From the NCBI GenBank assembly GCA_024688885.1, contig JAILDV010000063.1, forward strand, positions 1 through 54,898: a stretch of DNA of 54,898 bases. Reading direction: 5' to 3'. The notes beneath the pieces are model-generated. The model did no database searches, was not told the origin of the DNA, and saw only the letters and a list, made by a program, of their open reading frames with translations. The DNA comes from Bacteroidaceae bacterium. GTDB taxonomy: Bacteria; Bacteroidota; Bacteroidia; Bacteroidales; Bacteroidaceae. Made by a program: the position numbers and the translations under genes. Positions within the stretch are counted from its first letter, which is position 1, and each line of letters starts with the position of its first letter. Below are positions 1 to 8,777 of the stretch, piece after piece.

Positions 1-2077
1 TGTGGGGTTTTCTTTATATTCTGGAATCTTGTTGTGATTTGCTTTCAAATTAGTATCTTTGCAGAGTCATATACACCAAGTATTCCCACTTGCCACATCC
101 CCAATAAGTTGTGATTTGCTTTCAAATTAGTATCTTTGCAGAGTCATATACACCAAATGGAAAGAGCACGGAGTCGAGGCAATTGTTGTGATTTGCTTTC
201 AAATTAGTATCTTTGCAGAGTCATATACACCTCCTATCCTTTGTTACATTCCATACTTCTGGGTTGTGATTTGCTTTCAAATTAGTATCTTTGCAGAGTC
301 ATATACACCGAGGATTGTCATGCAGCCCGTGAAAACCTCGTTGTGATTTGCTTTCAAATTAGTATCTTTGCAGAGTCATATACACCGGCACTCTATGAAG
401 CAGCCATTAAAGTGAGGTTGTGATTTGCTTTCAAATTAGTATCTTTGCAGAGTCATATACACCATGTGTTGCCAAGCCACGACCGAAGCAGGAGTTGTGA
501 TTTGCTTTCAAATTAGTATCTTTGCAGAGTCATATACACCGGGTGACGTGCTGGATGAGATGGCGAAGGAGTTGTGATTTGCTTTCAAATTAGTATCTTT
601 GCAGAGTCATATACACCCAGAATCCTGTGTAATACAATCACCTATAGTTGTGATTTGCTTTCAAATTAGTATCTTTGCAGAGTCATATACACCTGCTGCT
701 GTACTGGATACTCTTCTTGCCGAGTTGTGATTTGCTTTCAAATTAGTATCTTTGCAGAGTCATATACACCAGGTACGCGATTCATGGATAGGGATGGAGG
801 GTTGTGATTTGCTTTCAAATTAGTATCTTTGCAGAGTCATATACACCGACAGGCTTCACATGCTTGCCTATGTTGAAGTTGTGATTTGCTTTCAAATTAG
901 TATCTTTGCAGAGTCATATACACCGGTCTGTCATCCTTCATCCACAATGTAGGTGTTGTGATTTGCTTTCAAATTAGTATCTTTGCAGAGTCATATACAC
1001 CGAAGAATTATTGAACAAGTATTAACGTATCGTTGTGATTTGCTTTCAAATTAGTATCTTTGCAGAGTCATATACACCGAGCATCAAAGCCAAATGGAGA
1101 TGATACAGTTGTGATTTGCTTTCAAATTAGTATCTTTGCAGAGTCATATACACCCATAGCCGCAATCCTTATATCTTGCATAGAGTTGTGATTTGCTTTC
1201 AAATTAGTATCTTTGCAGAGTCATATACACCATAAAGCCATTCGGGAATTTGCCACACAGGGTTGTGATTTGCTTTCAAATTAGTATCTTTGCAGAGTCA
1301 TATACACCCATAAAAACGACAATCATGTTTGAAAAAGTGTTGTGATTTGCTTTCAAATTAGTATCTTTGCAGAGTCATATACACCAGTCCACAATCCTGC
1401 GACCACGACTCCGTGTTGTGATTTGCTTTCAAATTAGTATCTTTGCAGAGTCATATACACCGCTCTGACGCTGAACCGCACTCTGCGCTCGGTTGTGATT
1501 TGCTTTCAAATTAGTATCTTTGCAGAGTCATATACACCTTCACATCGCCCAGGAATCCAACCTCGGTGGTTGTGATTTGCTTTCAAATTAGTATCTTTGC
1601 AGAGTCATATACACCGTGTCTCCCATTCGTAGCGAAGGCAGTTGTGTTGTGATTTGCTTTCAAATTAGTATCTTTGCAGAGTCATATACACCATCGTGTC
1701 GCCACGCAGCGTGATGGCACGAGTTGTGATTTGCTTTCAAATTAGTATCTTTGCAGAGTCATATACACCGCTATGTCGGAGCAGCAGCCCAATGGTTGCG
1801 TTGTGATTTGCTTTCAAATTAGTATCTTTGCAGAGTCATATACACCGTGCCTGTCACAAGATACCCGACCTCGTCGGTTGTGATTTGCTTTCAAATTAGT
1901 ATCTTTGCAGAGTCATATACACCCCAGAGCCTCAACAGAAGTAAAAGATTGTCGTTGTGATTTGCTTTCAAATTAGTATCTTTGCAGAGTCATATACACC
2001 CATGCAAGCTCTACTGCCGATGCGACAATCGTTGTGATTTGCTTTCAAATTAGTATCTTTGCAGAGTCATATACACC
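1..2077 (+). CRISPR. Type II-C CRISPR array, 27 repeats, open on the left
   Basis: Twenty-seven copies of a 47-nt repeat start at 31, 108, 185, 263, 340 and onward about every 77 nt, the last at 2031-2077. The repeat begins GTTGTGATTTGCTTTC and ends CATATACACC. The 26 spacers between them are 30 nt, except three of 29 and one of 31. Bases 1-30 have the length of one more spacer, so the array continues beyond the window. All copies read as identical, including the last, so neither end seen here shows trailer decay. The tracrRNA anti-repeat at 7735-7755 is complementary to the plus-strand repeat, so crRNAs are read on the plus strand, toward cas2. Each repeat contains a Bacteroidota-like promoter (repeat positions 1-4 and 24-31). 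The AT-rich stretch 2078-2153 holds nothing else recognised. Confidence 0.98.
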
Positions 2078-2153
2078 TGAATCTTTGTAAGTAAAAGAGT
2101 ATTAAGAAGTTGTAGCTGTAATTAGAAAATAAAAAAGAAGGGTGTGTGATATG

Positions 2154-2181
2154 AAAAAACCAGCTCGACGGCTGGTTTTTT
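2154..2181. terminator. Bidirectional terminator between CRISPR array and cas2
   Basis: An 11-bp perfect stem (2154-2164 with 2171-2181) has a 6-nt loop and ends in six T on the plus strand and six T on the minus strand. It lies between the convergent array and cas operon and can end both transcripts. Confidence 0.85.
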
Positions 2182-2186
2182 CATTT

Positions 2187-2528
2187 TCAGAATAATTCTA
2201 ACTGCACTCCAGGCGTTTTGGGCTCAGTTGGTTTCTGGCCATAGAATAGTTGCATGTTGCCGAACTGTTTGTCAGTTATAGTTAGCAATCCGACCTTTCC
2301 AAACTCTGGTAGAAAAGATTTAACTCTTTTTAAATGTACCTCTGCGTTCTCGCTACTGGCACAGTGTCGGATGTAGATGGAGAACTGGAACATGGTGAAT
2401 CCGTCAACTTGGAGTTTCTTGCGAAAATCCGTATAGCGTTTCTTGTCCTTCTTGGTTTCTGTGGGCAAGTCGAAGAATACTAAAATCCACATAACTCGGT
2501 ATTCGGTGAGGCGTGACAAAATGCTCAT
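2187..2528 (-). CDS. cas2: CRISPR-associated endonuclease Cas2
   Basis: 113 aa, normal for type II Cas2. The N-terminal strand VMWILVFFDLPT carries the conserved Asp of the ferredoxin-like fold; the region after it (KKDKKRYTDFRKKL) is also typical. Cas2 dimers bridge two Cas1 dimers in the complex that inserts new spacers. It is the last gene of the minus-strand cas9-cas1-cas2 operon, 12 nt after cas1 and just before the shared terminator. No csn2 or cas4 is present, which makes the locus type II-C. Confidence 0.95.
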   Translation of the reverse strand: MSILSRLTEYRVMWILVFFDLPTETKKDKKRYTDFRKKLQVDGFTMFQFSIYIRHCASSENAEVHLKRVKSFLPEFGKVGLLTITDKQFGNMQLFYGQKPTEPKTPGVQLELF

Positions 2529-2540
2529 GTTCGCTGTTTT

Positions 2541-3464
2541 CTACAATTCTGGATAGGCAATTTTACGCAGTTCTCCGTTGAAGCATTTGGCGAGGCTGGC
2601 AGTTGTTTGACCAACGGCAATCATCAGTGGACTCCGTTTTCCATCCAGCATCACGTCGAGTGACGGAATCATGAGAAGGGCTGTCTTGATGCTCTGTGTC
2701 AGTTCGGTGTAATCGGGGTACTTTTGCATGATGTTGATGACCAAATCGTCCACGAAAGGACGGTAAGGCTCCATGATGTCATCTGCCAGGCAATAAGCGT
2801 TGTAACGGTTGTGGTGATGGATGCCCAATGTGGGCAAGAGTCCGCTCCCCACCAATCCACGAGCCACGCAAGCCCGAAGGATGGCATAGCCATAATTGAG
2901 CAGGTTGTTGGGTGGGTCACCCTCCCGTCCGCGCACAAAGTTGGGGAGAGTGGGGAAGAGGTTTCGCCAATAGTAGGCGGCAGCACGTGCTTCAAGATTG
3001 TCAGGGTCACCGCTCTTCACCTCATTTGCCCACACTTGCATGTTCTTGACAATCGCTCCAGTGTTTTTGTTCAGCACCGTTGCCTGATTCAAAATCTTTT
3101 GTCGGATAGTCTGTTGCCAAAGCTGTTTCTTTAGGGGCAGCGATGCATCAATTTGGTTGCGGAAACGCTCACTTTGTGTGGTATTCCCGCTGAGAGGCTG
3201 CATCAGTCCCACAGGCAAGTTGGTACTGTCACAAGTGATGATGGCACAGTTGTTGCCGAGCAGAGCCTCCATCGCTCCAGTAGTGATGGTGATGCGCCTG
3301 TTGTCGAGCACCACCACACCGATGTCCTCAATCGGGATGGTCCGTTCTGCATCTTGTTTGAACGACTCTTCTAATTTGTCCGCATCAGGCTTCCGCAACA
3401 CCAGTTGGGCATTGCGGAGGCTGAGGTACATAGGATTGCCGAAGTAGAGGGTCTTCTTAATCAT
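2541..3464 (-). CDS. cas1: CRISPR-associated integrase Cas1
   Basis: 307 aa, the usual size for type II Cas1. The N-terminus MIKKTLYFGNPMYLSLRN and the block around IEDIGVVVLDNRRITITTGA are the beta-rich domain. The C-terminal helical domain holds the family's metal-binding site, with blocks such as NNLLNYGYAILRA and GLLPTLGIHHHNRYNAYCLA. It integrates protospacers into the array together with Cas2. The gene sits 7 nt after the cas9 stop and 12 nt before cas2, so the three are one transcript. The acquisition genes look intact, so the locus may still gain spacers. Confidence 0.96.
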   Translation of the reverse strand: MIKKTLYFGNPMYLSLRNAQLVLRKPDADKLEESFKQDAERTIPIEDIGVVVLDNRRITITTGAMEALLGNNCAIITCDSTNLPVGLMQPLSGNTTQSERFRNQIDASLPLKKQLWQQTIRQKILNQATVLNKNTGAIVKNMQVWANEVKSGDPDNLEARAAAYYWRNLFPTLPNFVRGREGDPPNNLLNYGYAILRACVARGLVGSGLLPTLGIHHHNRYNAYCLADDIMEPYRPFVDDLVINIMQKYPDYTELTQSIKTALLMIPSLDVMLDGKRSPLMIAVGQTTASLAKCFNGELRKIAYPEL

Positions 3465-3471
3465 GTTAGTA

Positions 3472-6400
3472 TTATCCTACTGCAACAATTTGACCAATGT
3501 GATTAACACGAACTTTAACGATACCTTGTAGCTCATCACAATTTCGGATTCGTTTCCAAGTCATATCTCTCAGTTCGTTTTTGTCTTCTACAGTTGTTTC
3601 GAGATGGTGTCTAAAGAAATAATCTTTTGAGGCCAACTTTTGAACTCGGAACAAATGAGGGCTTATGATGGCATAATTATCTGGATTCATTAAGTCATAA
3701 TCAGCAGGACAGAAGTCCTTATCTGGGAATACGAAATACTCATTTTGTTTCATGGAAAATAAGAATTCCCATCCTTCTGTTTGATTGTACTCTTTGTCAA
3801 TGATAGGCCATCCCTGATTTGCGCGCATGGTAGCCTCATAAAATGATACAATGTGCTCTTGGAGTTTACCGTTTGCGTCACGGAAAATGGCGACATGATG
3901 GTTGTTGGCTGTTTGTACGAAATCTGCTGCTTGTTTGTTTCCTCTTTCATTGAGGATGGGTTTCCCGAATTGGTTTCGCTTCACATGGATGGCTTCAGGT
4001 TTACTCAATCCTGCATTGATGGCAACACTCTTAATCCGAATTCCTTTCTCTTCATTCAACCAAATAGGATTCTCGTCCAAGTTGGAGAACGCCCTGTTGG
4101 CATCACCTCCATATTCTTCGAGGCGCACACGAAGAATGTCTTGAATATGTTTGTCAACGACCTTTTCAATTCTCAAATCTTTTGAGATAGGTTTGCGAAT
4201 AGTGTAGATGGTTTCCATCGTTACACATTTCACCTTAATAGGTACAGCGCGTGTGTGCAAATCATCCAGCCAGATAGGTGCTTTTTCCAAAGAGTTCTTG
4301 CCTGTGAATGCTTTCTTTGCATCTCCATCGTATGCATCCAGACGGTGTCGTAACGCTTCTCTGTATGCTTTGTTGGCCACTGTGGCAATTGTCTCCGCAT
4401 CAAAGGACGAAGCTACTTTTTCTTCTTTGGTCACATATCGCTGACTGCTGCCATAAATGGTTTCATTGTGTAATTGTCCGCGTGGGGTCAATTGAACACG
4501 TTTATTAAATCCCTTTTCTGCTTTTTTCGACTTTGATTTATTGACATTGCGTGTAACCACTTTTGTCTTGGACTTGATAGATACAAGAATCTGTTCCAGT
4601 TGCCGTTTGGCTTCTGCTCGGAATTCATCCAATGGCATTGGTGGAAGGAATCGTAAACTTCCGTGTTTGTCACGATATAGTTCTTTCTGTTCAATGCCAT
4701 AGATGCTGCTTGATTTATCGCTTCGTGCATTCAGGTTGTTTAAGTATTGGATGAAACTCAACTTGGTGAATGCTATCGTCAATGCATCCATTGCATGGTG
4801 GCGATGGTCGTTTCGTTTTGTCCAGTCTTTGATGCGCACAACCTCGTTGCCGTCTTTCTTGAATGTTTCGATAAGTCCTAATTCTCGATATTTCGGCAGA
4901 TTCAGTTCTTGCATGACATTTACCAATTGCCAATCTTCACGAAGGCGGTCTGTAATCTTTCCAGTAGTTGGTACAACGACTTTGACGATTTGTTCCAAAA
5001 TTTCACGTGCCTTTCTTGCAATATATTGAGTGTCTCGCAAGTCACGATTGATGAAATCCTCTGGGATGTCATCAATCGTCATCAGCAATTTGTCGTGTTT
5101 TGCTTTACTGAGTACTTTCTGTTTGAGCAGTTCATCAATGCGTTGTTTGTATGCTTTTGTACCTTCTTCTCCATATTTCTCCTTTACGAAGTCAAAAGCG
5201 GTGGCATTTCCTTTCTCTTGGTTGATGCTACGGCTTTCAAGTGTTTTGTTGGAGAATGAATCGTCGAACAAACGTGCTTGAGGAATGATATGTTCTATAT
5301 CAAATTCTCTGCTGAACAGTTTTTCTTTGGAAATGTATGTGTTGGAATAAAGGGTTTTGTAACCATTATCTTTCAATTCTTCGTATAGTTTATAACGTAT
5401 GATGTCGTTACGGCTAACGTGTTCAATGTTGAAAGGTGCAGCCTGAAGAATCTTCTTGATGGCTTCGTGACGGATATTTGCAGCATTGATTTCATTGGTT
5501 GCCTCTTCGCGTTCTTTTGCACTTTTCTTCAGTTCGCGAGCCATTTCTATGCGGATTTCGTCGAGAGGTCCATAGGTCTTGACGACTTCATTCACCACAT
5601 TGATCATCTGATTGAGAATCTTCTCGACCACAGGATTCCGAAGGCTATTCTTAGGTAATAAATCCAGATGGTCTTTCAGTTCTTTCTTTTCGAGTTCCTC
5701 TTTTGTCAGTGAACGTTTGGAATGATTGTATTGTGCATATTCACATGCCAAGCTATAATCATTACCTGCTTTCATAAATGGAAGAATCTTTTTGATGGCT
5801 TTAGCACTGAGACTGCCATAATCAGGCTTGAATGAAATGCCTGCAATAATTTTGGCATAGTCATCGTTGTCGAAATGGAAGATGTCTCGTATTTTCTTTA
5901 CTAAACTTTCATCGCCAGTTTTAGAATTGTCTCCTTCATAAGAATAAAGCAAGTGCCATAGTTGATACATTGGCTGTTTGTCAAATTGCTTGCCCTCAAT
6001 GGATGCATCGAAATAGAGTGGGGCTGTGTTAAACCCTAATCCTGCAAAAACTTTTTCAACTACATCAAAGATTTGAGATGCATTTAATTTGGCATAATCG
6101 TAGCCTTCATGGCCGGACATTTCCACAATCTTCAAATAGGCTTCGAACAATTTTGCTTGTGTTTCATTACCGTCCAGCTCTTTGAAGTTCATGTCAAGTC
6201 CTGTTGCCTTGCCAAATAAGCATTTTAGTGCCTGTTGTTTGGTCAACTTGCCCTTAATGTTTAGCTCAAAGGCGAGAGTGTTCATTTCTTCCTCTGTCAA
6301 ACGGCGCTTGGTCGCTGTGCCGTTTCCAAACAGGTCTGCTTTAGCATTGGAATCATAGACTATCACGTCATTCAAGCGTTGCCACATGCGGAACTCTTGA

Positions 6401-7623
6401 AATAGGGGAGAAGATTTAGGGCAGACTTTACAACCTGTGGTGATAAGTTTTTTGACACCATCAACCTCCACTTCTCGTTGTTCATTTTCCAACTCGCAAA
6501 TTGCCACCAAACCTTTTTGACTCTTCAATGGTCGCTGATAGAAGATAATCATGTTCCCAATGTCTTTCTTGAGTTCACAGGTGAGTTCTGGGTGATATTG
6601 GGATTGTGTGTTCCATATGGTTTCAAATTCATCAAGATAGTCTTGCCGATAGAAGACCTGATTTTTCAAACTGACATTAGGATTTTTGTCTAATTCCTGC
6701 ATCAGATACTGCCCAACGGTAAGTTTGTTGAAATACAAGTTTTTGCTTCTGTCACTGATTTTTCCCAAGTATCCACTTGAACCATTGATGAGTCCGTTTA
6801 AGTCACTGATGACATAAGCCACTTCTTCAATGTTTAGTTGACGGGTTAAGCCATCGACACGCCATTCGTATGCTTGACGTTTTTTGTCCTTGCTTTTGTT
6901 GTCAGCAGTATGAATTCCATAACGTGCGTAGAAAATCTTTGAAGTGTTGGTCTTGCTTTTACCTTCAAGCACTTGCATGAAATCAGGTGTCAATATGTCG
7001 GGGTAGAACGTCTGTTGTTTCTCCCAAATTTTTTGCAGTTCAACACGAAGGTCTGACTGGTAAAAGTCGGGGAGATATTTCTTTCCGTTGCAAAGTAGCT
7101 GGAGTGAGTATTGTCCAGGAGTGATATCTTCTTCATAAAGGGTTTTTGCTACGCTCATACCGTCCACAAGTTCCCCTTCGTCATTAGATTTTGCCTTTCT
7201 GCTGCTTTTATAGCCACGCTTTTTGTTAATCATAAGTAAAACGCGAGCCAATTCTTCAAGAGAGATTTCTTCTGTTGCAGCTTTGGCACGAAGGCGATAG
7301 GTCTCGAATGTTGTTCTATTGCCGTTCTCACATAAGATGGAATCATCGGTGATAAAGCCATTCTCTTTTAAGCAACTTATCAAATGCTCTCTACGCAGTT
7401 TATAGCGTTGCAAATTGCGGCGCATACTACGCTTTAAGGTTCTATCAGCATTGGTTGTGATGGGTTTTCCCTTTTCGAAGTTGGTTTGTTCATCAACTGT
7501 TAAGGGGTTCACACGAACTCCCAATTTGACGATAGATGATTTTTCTTCTTTGTTTGTGGCTTCATTCACCACTGCCCAGCCAATGCTTGTTGTGCCCAAG
7601 TCGAGGCCTAAAATCTTTTTCAT
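3472..7623 (-). CDS. cas9: Type II-C CRISPR endonuclease Cas9
   Basis: 1383 aa, within the range of the larger Bacteroidota Cas9 proteins. RuvC-I is at the N-terminus (ILGLDLGTTSIGWAVV, Asp8), RuvC-II holds Glu693 (IRIEMAREL), the HNH motif is DIEHIIP with His778, and RuvC-III is HHAMDA (His942, Asp946). All nuclease residues are therefore present. An Arg-rich bridge helix follows RuvC-I (RTLKRSMRRNLQRYKLRREH). Two similar segments near residues 1090 and 1165 (RLDAYDGDAKKAF / RLEEYGGDANRAF, each followed by PIWL) form an internal repeat ahead of the C-terminal PAM-interacting region. The gene is transcribed from its own promoter at 7662-7693, divergent from the tracrRNA. Confidence 0.98.
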   Translation of the reverse strand: MKKILGLDLGTTSIGWAVVNEATNKEEKSSIVKLGVRVNPLTVDEQTNFEKGKPITTNADRTLKRSMRRNLQRYKLRREHLISCLKENGFITDDSILCENGNRTTFETYRLRAKAATEEISLEELARVLLMINKKRGYKSSRKAKSNDEGELVDGMSVAKTLYEEDITPGQYSLQLLCNGKKYLPDFYQSDLRVELQKIWEKQQTFYPDILTPDFMQVLEGKSKTNTSKIFYARYGIHTADNKSKDKKRQAYEWRVDGLTRQLNIEEVAYVISDLNGLINGSSGYLGKISDRSKNLYFNKLTVGQYLMQELDKNPNVSLKNQVFYRQDYLDEFETIWNTQSQYHPELTCELKKDIGNMIIFYQRPLKSQKGLVAICELENEQREVEVDGVKKLITTGCKVCPKSSPLFQEFRMWQRLNDVIVYDSNAKADLFGNGTATKRRLTEEEMNTLAFELNIKGKLTKQQALKCLFGKATGLDMNFKELDGNETQAKLFEAYLKIVEMSGHEGYDYAKLNASQIFDVVEKVFAGLGFNTAPLYFDASIEGKQFDKQPMYQLWHLLYSYEGDNSKTGDESLVKKIRDIFHFDNDDYAKIIAGISFKPDYGSLSAKAIKKILPFMKAGNDYSLACEYAQYNHSKRSLTKEELEKKELKDHLDLLPKNSLRNPVVEKILNQMINVVNEVVKTYGPLDEIRIEMARELKKSAKEREEATNEINAANIRHEAIKKILQAAPFNIEHVSRNDIIRYKLYEELKDNGYKTLYSNTYISKEKLFSREFDIEHIIPQARLFDDSFSNKTLESRSINQEKGNATAFDFVKEKYGEEGTKAYKQRIDELLKQKVLSKAKHDKLLMTIDDIPEDFINRDLRDTQYIARKAREILEQIVKVVVPTTGKITDRLREDWQLVNVMQELNLPKYRELGLIETFKKDGNEVVRIKDWTKRNDHRHHAMDALTIAFTKLSFIQYLNNLNARSDKSSSIYGIEQKELYRDKHGSLRFLPPMPLDEFRAEAKRQLEQILVSIKSKTKVVTRNVNKSKSKKAEKGFNKRVQLTPRGQLHNETIYGSSQRYVTKEEKVASSFDAETIATVANKAYREALRHRLDAYDGDAKKAFTGKNSLEKAPIWLDDLHTRAVPIKVKCVTMETIYTIRKPISKDLRIEKVVDKHIQDILRVRLEEYGGDANRAFSNLDENPIWLNEEKGIRIKSVAINAGLSKPEAIHVKRNQFGKPILNERGNKQAADFVQTANNHHVAIFRDANGKLQEHIVSFYEATMRANQGWPIIDKEYNQTEGWEFLFSMKQNEYFVFPDKDFCPADYDLMNPDNYAIISPHLFRVQKLASKDYFFRHHLETTVEDKNELRDMTWKRIRNCDELQGIVKVRVNHIGQIVAVG

Positions 7624-7661
7624 AATGGTTTTGGTTTTTCTAATTTGAAGTTATTTGCCGC

Positions 7662-7693
7662 CAAATTTACGGAAAAACAATTTTTTTATCAAA
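7662..7693 (-). promoter_or_regulatory. cas9 operon promoter
   Basis: Read on the minus strand: TTTG at 7693-7690, 20 nt, then TAAATTTG at 7669-7662, an exact fit to the Bacteroidota TTTG/TAnnTTTG pattern. Transcription should begin near 7656, giving a leader of about 33 nt. That leader contains 11 nt (7650-7640) identical to part of the CRISPR repeat. Confidence 0.8.
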
Positions 7694-7697
7694 TAAA

Positions 7698-7729
7698 TTT
7701 GTATGAAATAAAAAAACATCGTACATTTG
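7698..7729 (+). promoter_or_regulatory. tracrRNA promoter
   Basis: TTTG at 7698-7701, 20 nt, then TACATTTG at 7722-7729, matching the Bacteroidota consensus. The expected start, about 7735, falls at the first base of the anti-repeat. Its upstream box lies 4 nt from that of the divergent cas9 promoter, so the two promoters may compete or be regulated together. Confidence 0.8.
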
Positions 7730-7734
7730 CCTCA

Positions 7735-7817
7735 CTAATTTGAAGCAAATCACAATAAGGATTATTCCGTTGTGAAAACATTCAGGTTGCTGCCCTCGTC
7801 CTTAACGGGGGCTTTTT
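7735..7817 (+). ncRNA. tracrRNA
   Basis: Bases 7735-7755 are the anti-repeat: they are the reverse complement of repeat positions 2-23 apart from one missing base, which would make a 1-nt bulge in the duplex. A spacer region (7756-7791) holds a possible small hairpin, and a strong terminator hairpin ends the RNA. The length of about 83 nt fits a short II-C tracrRNA. It pairs with the 5' half of each repeat to form the guide for Cas9. Start inferred from the promoter, end from the terminator. Confidence 0.9.
7792..7817 (+). terminator. tracrRNA terminator
   Basis: An 8-bp stem (GCCCTCGT at 7792-7799 with ACGGGGGC at 7805-7812, one G-T pair) with a 5-nt loop is followed by TTTTT. Confidence 0.85.
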
Positions 7818-7899
7818 ATTGTATAGAAGGTTTCTTGATTGAAAATCTTGAGATTATAGAAACGGGATATACACTCACGAATTGATTCAGGTCTTTCAT
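7816..7899 (-). pseudogene. 27-codon fragment, possibly a decayed Cas12a start
   Basis: A short minus-strand reading frame starts at ATG 7899 and stops inside the tracrRNA terminator. Its sequence runs MKDLNQFVSVYPVS, then a block ending RFSIKKP. Cas12a proteins start with a pattern like F-x3-YxVSKTLRFELKP, and F, YPVS, RF and KP line up here. A TAnnTTTG box at 7942-7935 lies 36 nt upstream on the same strand. The resemblance covers only about 18 residues and could be chance. It could equally be the start of an unrelated broken gene. Nothing further of a cas12a is visible. Confidence 0.25.
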
Positions 7900-7934
7900 C
7901 TTGTTGTTTTTTGATAGTTAATGATTTTTGACAG

Positions 7935-7942
7935 CAAAGGTA
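7935..7942 (-). promoter_or_regulatory. Orphan minus-strand -7 promoter box
   Basis: TACCTTTG on the minus strand matches TAnnTTTG. No good upstream TTTG lies at the usual distance (the nearest is 14 nt away). It would read only the short fragment 7899-7816, so it looks like the remains of a gene that has been lost. Confidence 0.35.
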
Positions 7943-8002
7943 CACCTATGTTGTTCCAAATCACGGTACAGGTTCCACTTTTTTCGCTTTTATTATTGCA
8001 AA

Positions 8003-8118
8003 GTTAGTGAAAGCCGAGCACAATACAAAATGAAAGAATAATTTTTTCATTTTTATTGTTGAGGCGCATCCAAAGTTCGGCGAAGCCAACGTTAGTGAAA
8101 ACCGAACACAATACAAAA
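8003..8118. repeat. Pair of 28-bp direct repeats
   Basis: Bases 8003-8030 and 8091-8118 are the same 28 nt with two differences (start GTTAGTGAAA, end CAATACAAAA). Between them lies ATTTTTTCATTTTTATTG and TTCGGCGAAGCC. A similar TTCGGCGAAGCC stretch is found on the other strand at 16632-16643. No coding potential is seen. Confidence 0.8.
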
Positions 8119-8278
8119 GAAACGTAAGATTATTCCAGATTTTATTGCCGTCAACAACATCGGGAAAATGATAACAAATGCGCTGTACAGGAATGGAAAA
8201 GGCTCAAAATGATTTTTTACCTTTACCCCTTGCGATAAACTTTTTGAGTTGACAAGTGACAACTACTACCCACATCTA

Positions 8279-8499
8279 CCTTATCACTACGAACCTACGA
8301 CCTTATCACTACGAACCTACTACCTTACTACTATCTTACCACTACGAACACAAGGAGCACTAAAGGAGGACTAAAGGAGGACTAAAGGAACACCAAAGGA
8401 TAGTTCTATGAGTGAGACCTCGTTGGGTGTATGGGTGAGACACCGACACCTGTATGGGTGAGACACCAACACCTGTATGGGTGAGATACCTCAACAGCG
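8279..8499. repeat. Cluster of three tandem repeats (22, 11 and 23 bp units)
   Basis: Three unrelated minisatellites stand side by side. Two 20-bp copies of CCTTATCACTACGAACCTAC (8279-8298, 8301-8320; period 22) are followed by a degenerate third. Four 11-bp units of the type GGAGGACTAAA run from 8354 to 8397. Four 23-bp units of the type ATGGGTGAGACACC plus ACACCTGT run from 8408 to 8499. The 23-bp family recurs at 52302-52439. The rest of 7900-8777 has no gene that I can support. Confidence 0.85.
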
Positions 8500-8723
8500 G
8501 TGGGCGAACAGACGGGGCACTGCAGAATTGATTAGTACTACCCTCCAGTGGGCCACCTGTGTAATATGAAACAGAATTGAGTGATAATGTATAATGTTAA
8601 AGGTTGAGAGTTTAGCGTTGACAGACACATCGTAGATATTTCATTTTCTCATTCTTTCATTTTTCATTTTCAAAGAAATTGTTAAATTTTTGTTTTTTCA
8701 TTCGCATGAAGGGGGGTAAATAG

Positions 8724-8758
8724 AAAGGAGGGTGTGCCGTTGGTGGCAACCCTCCTTT
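8724..8758 (-). terminator. Terminator of the lptB-DUF349 operon
   Basis: Stem AAAGGAGGGT (8724-8733) pairs with ACCCTCCTTT (8749-8758), with an inner TGCC/GGCA stem. It lies 19 nt beyond the stop of the minus-strand DUF349 gene. The trailing T-run on the minus strand is imperfect (CTTTCTATTT). Confidence 0.7.
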
Positions 8759-8777
8759 GGTGATGATGGGGTGAGCA

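Noticed and set aside
2078-2187. csn2 or cas4 gene, which would make the locus II-A or II-B
   Set aside because: Only an AT-rich gap and a terminator lie between array and cas2, and tracrRNA directly follows the cas9 promoter on the other side.
8408-8499. Tandem repeats as a second CRISPR array
   Set aside because: Units follow each other directly, with no unique spacers, so this is a minisatellite.
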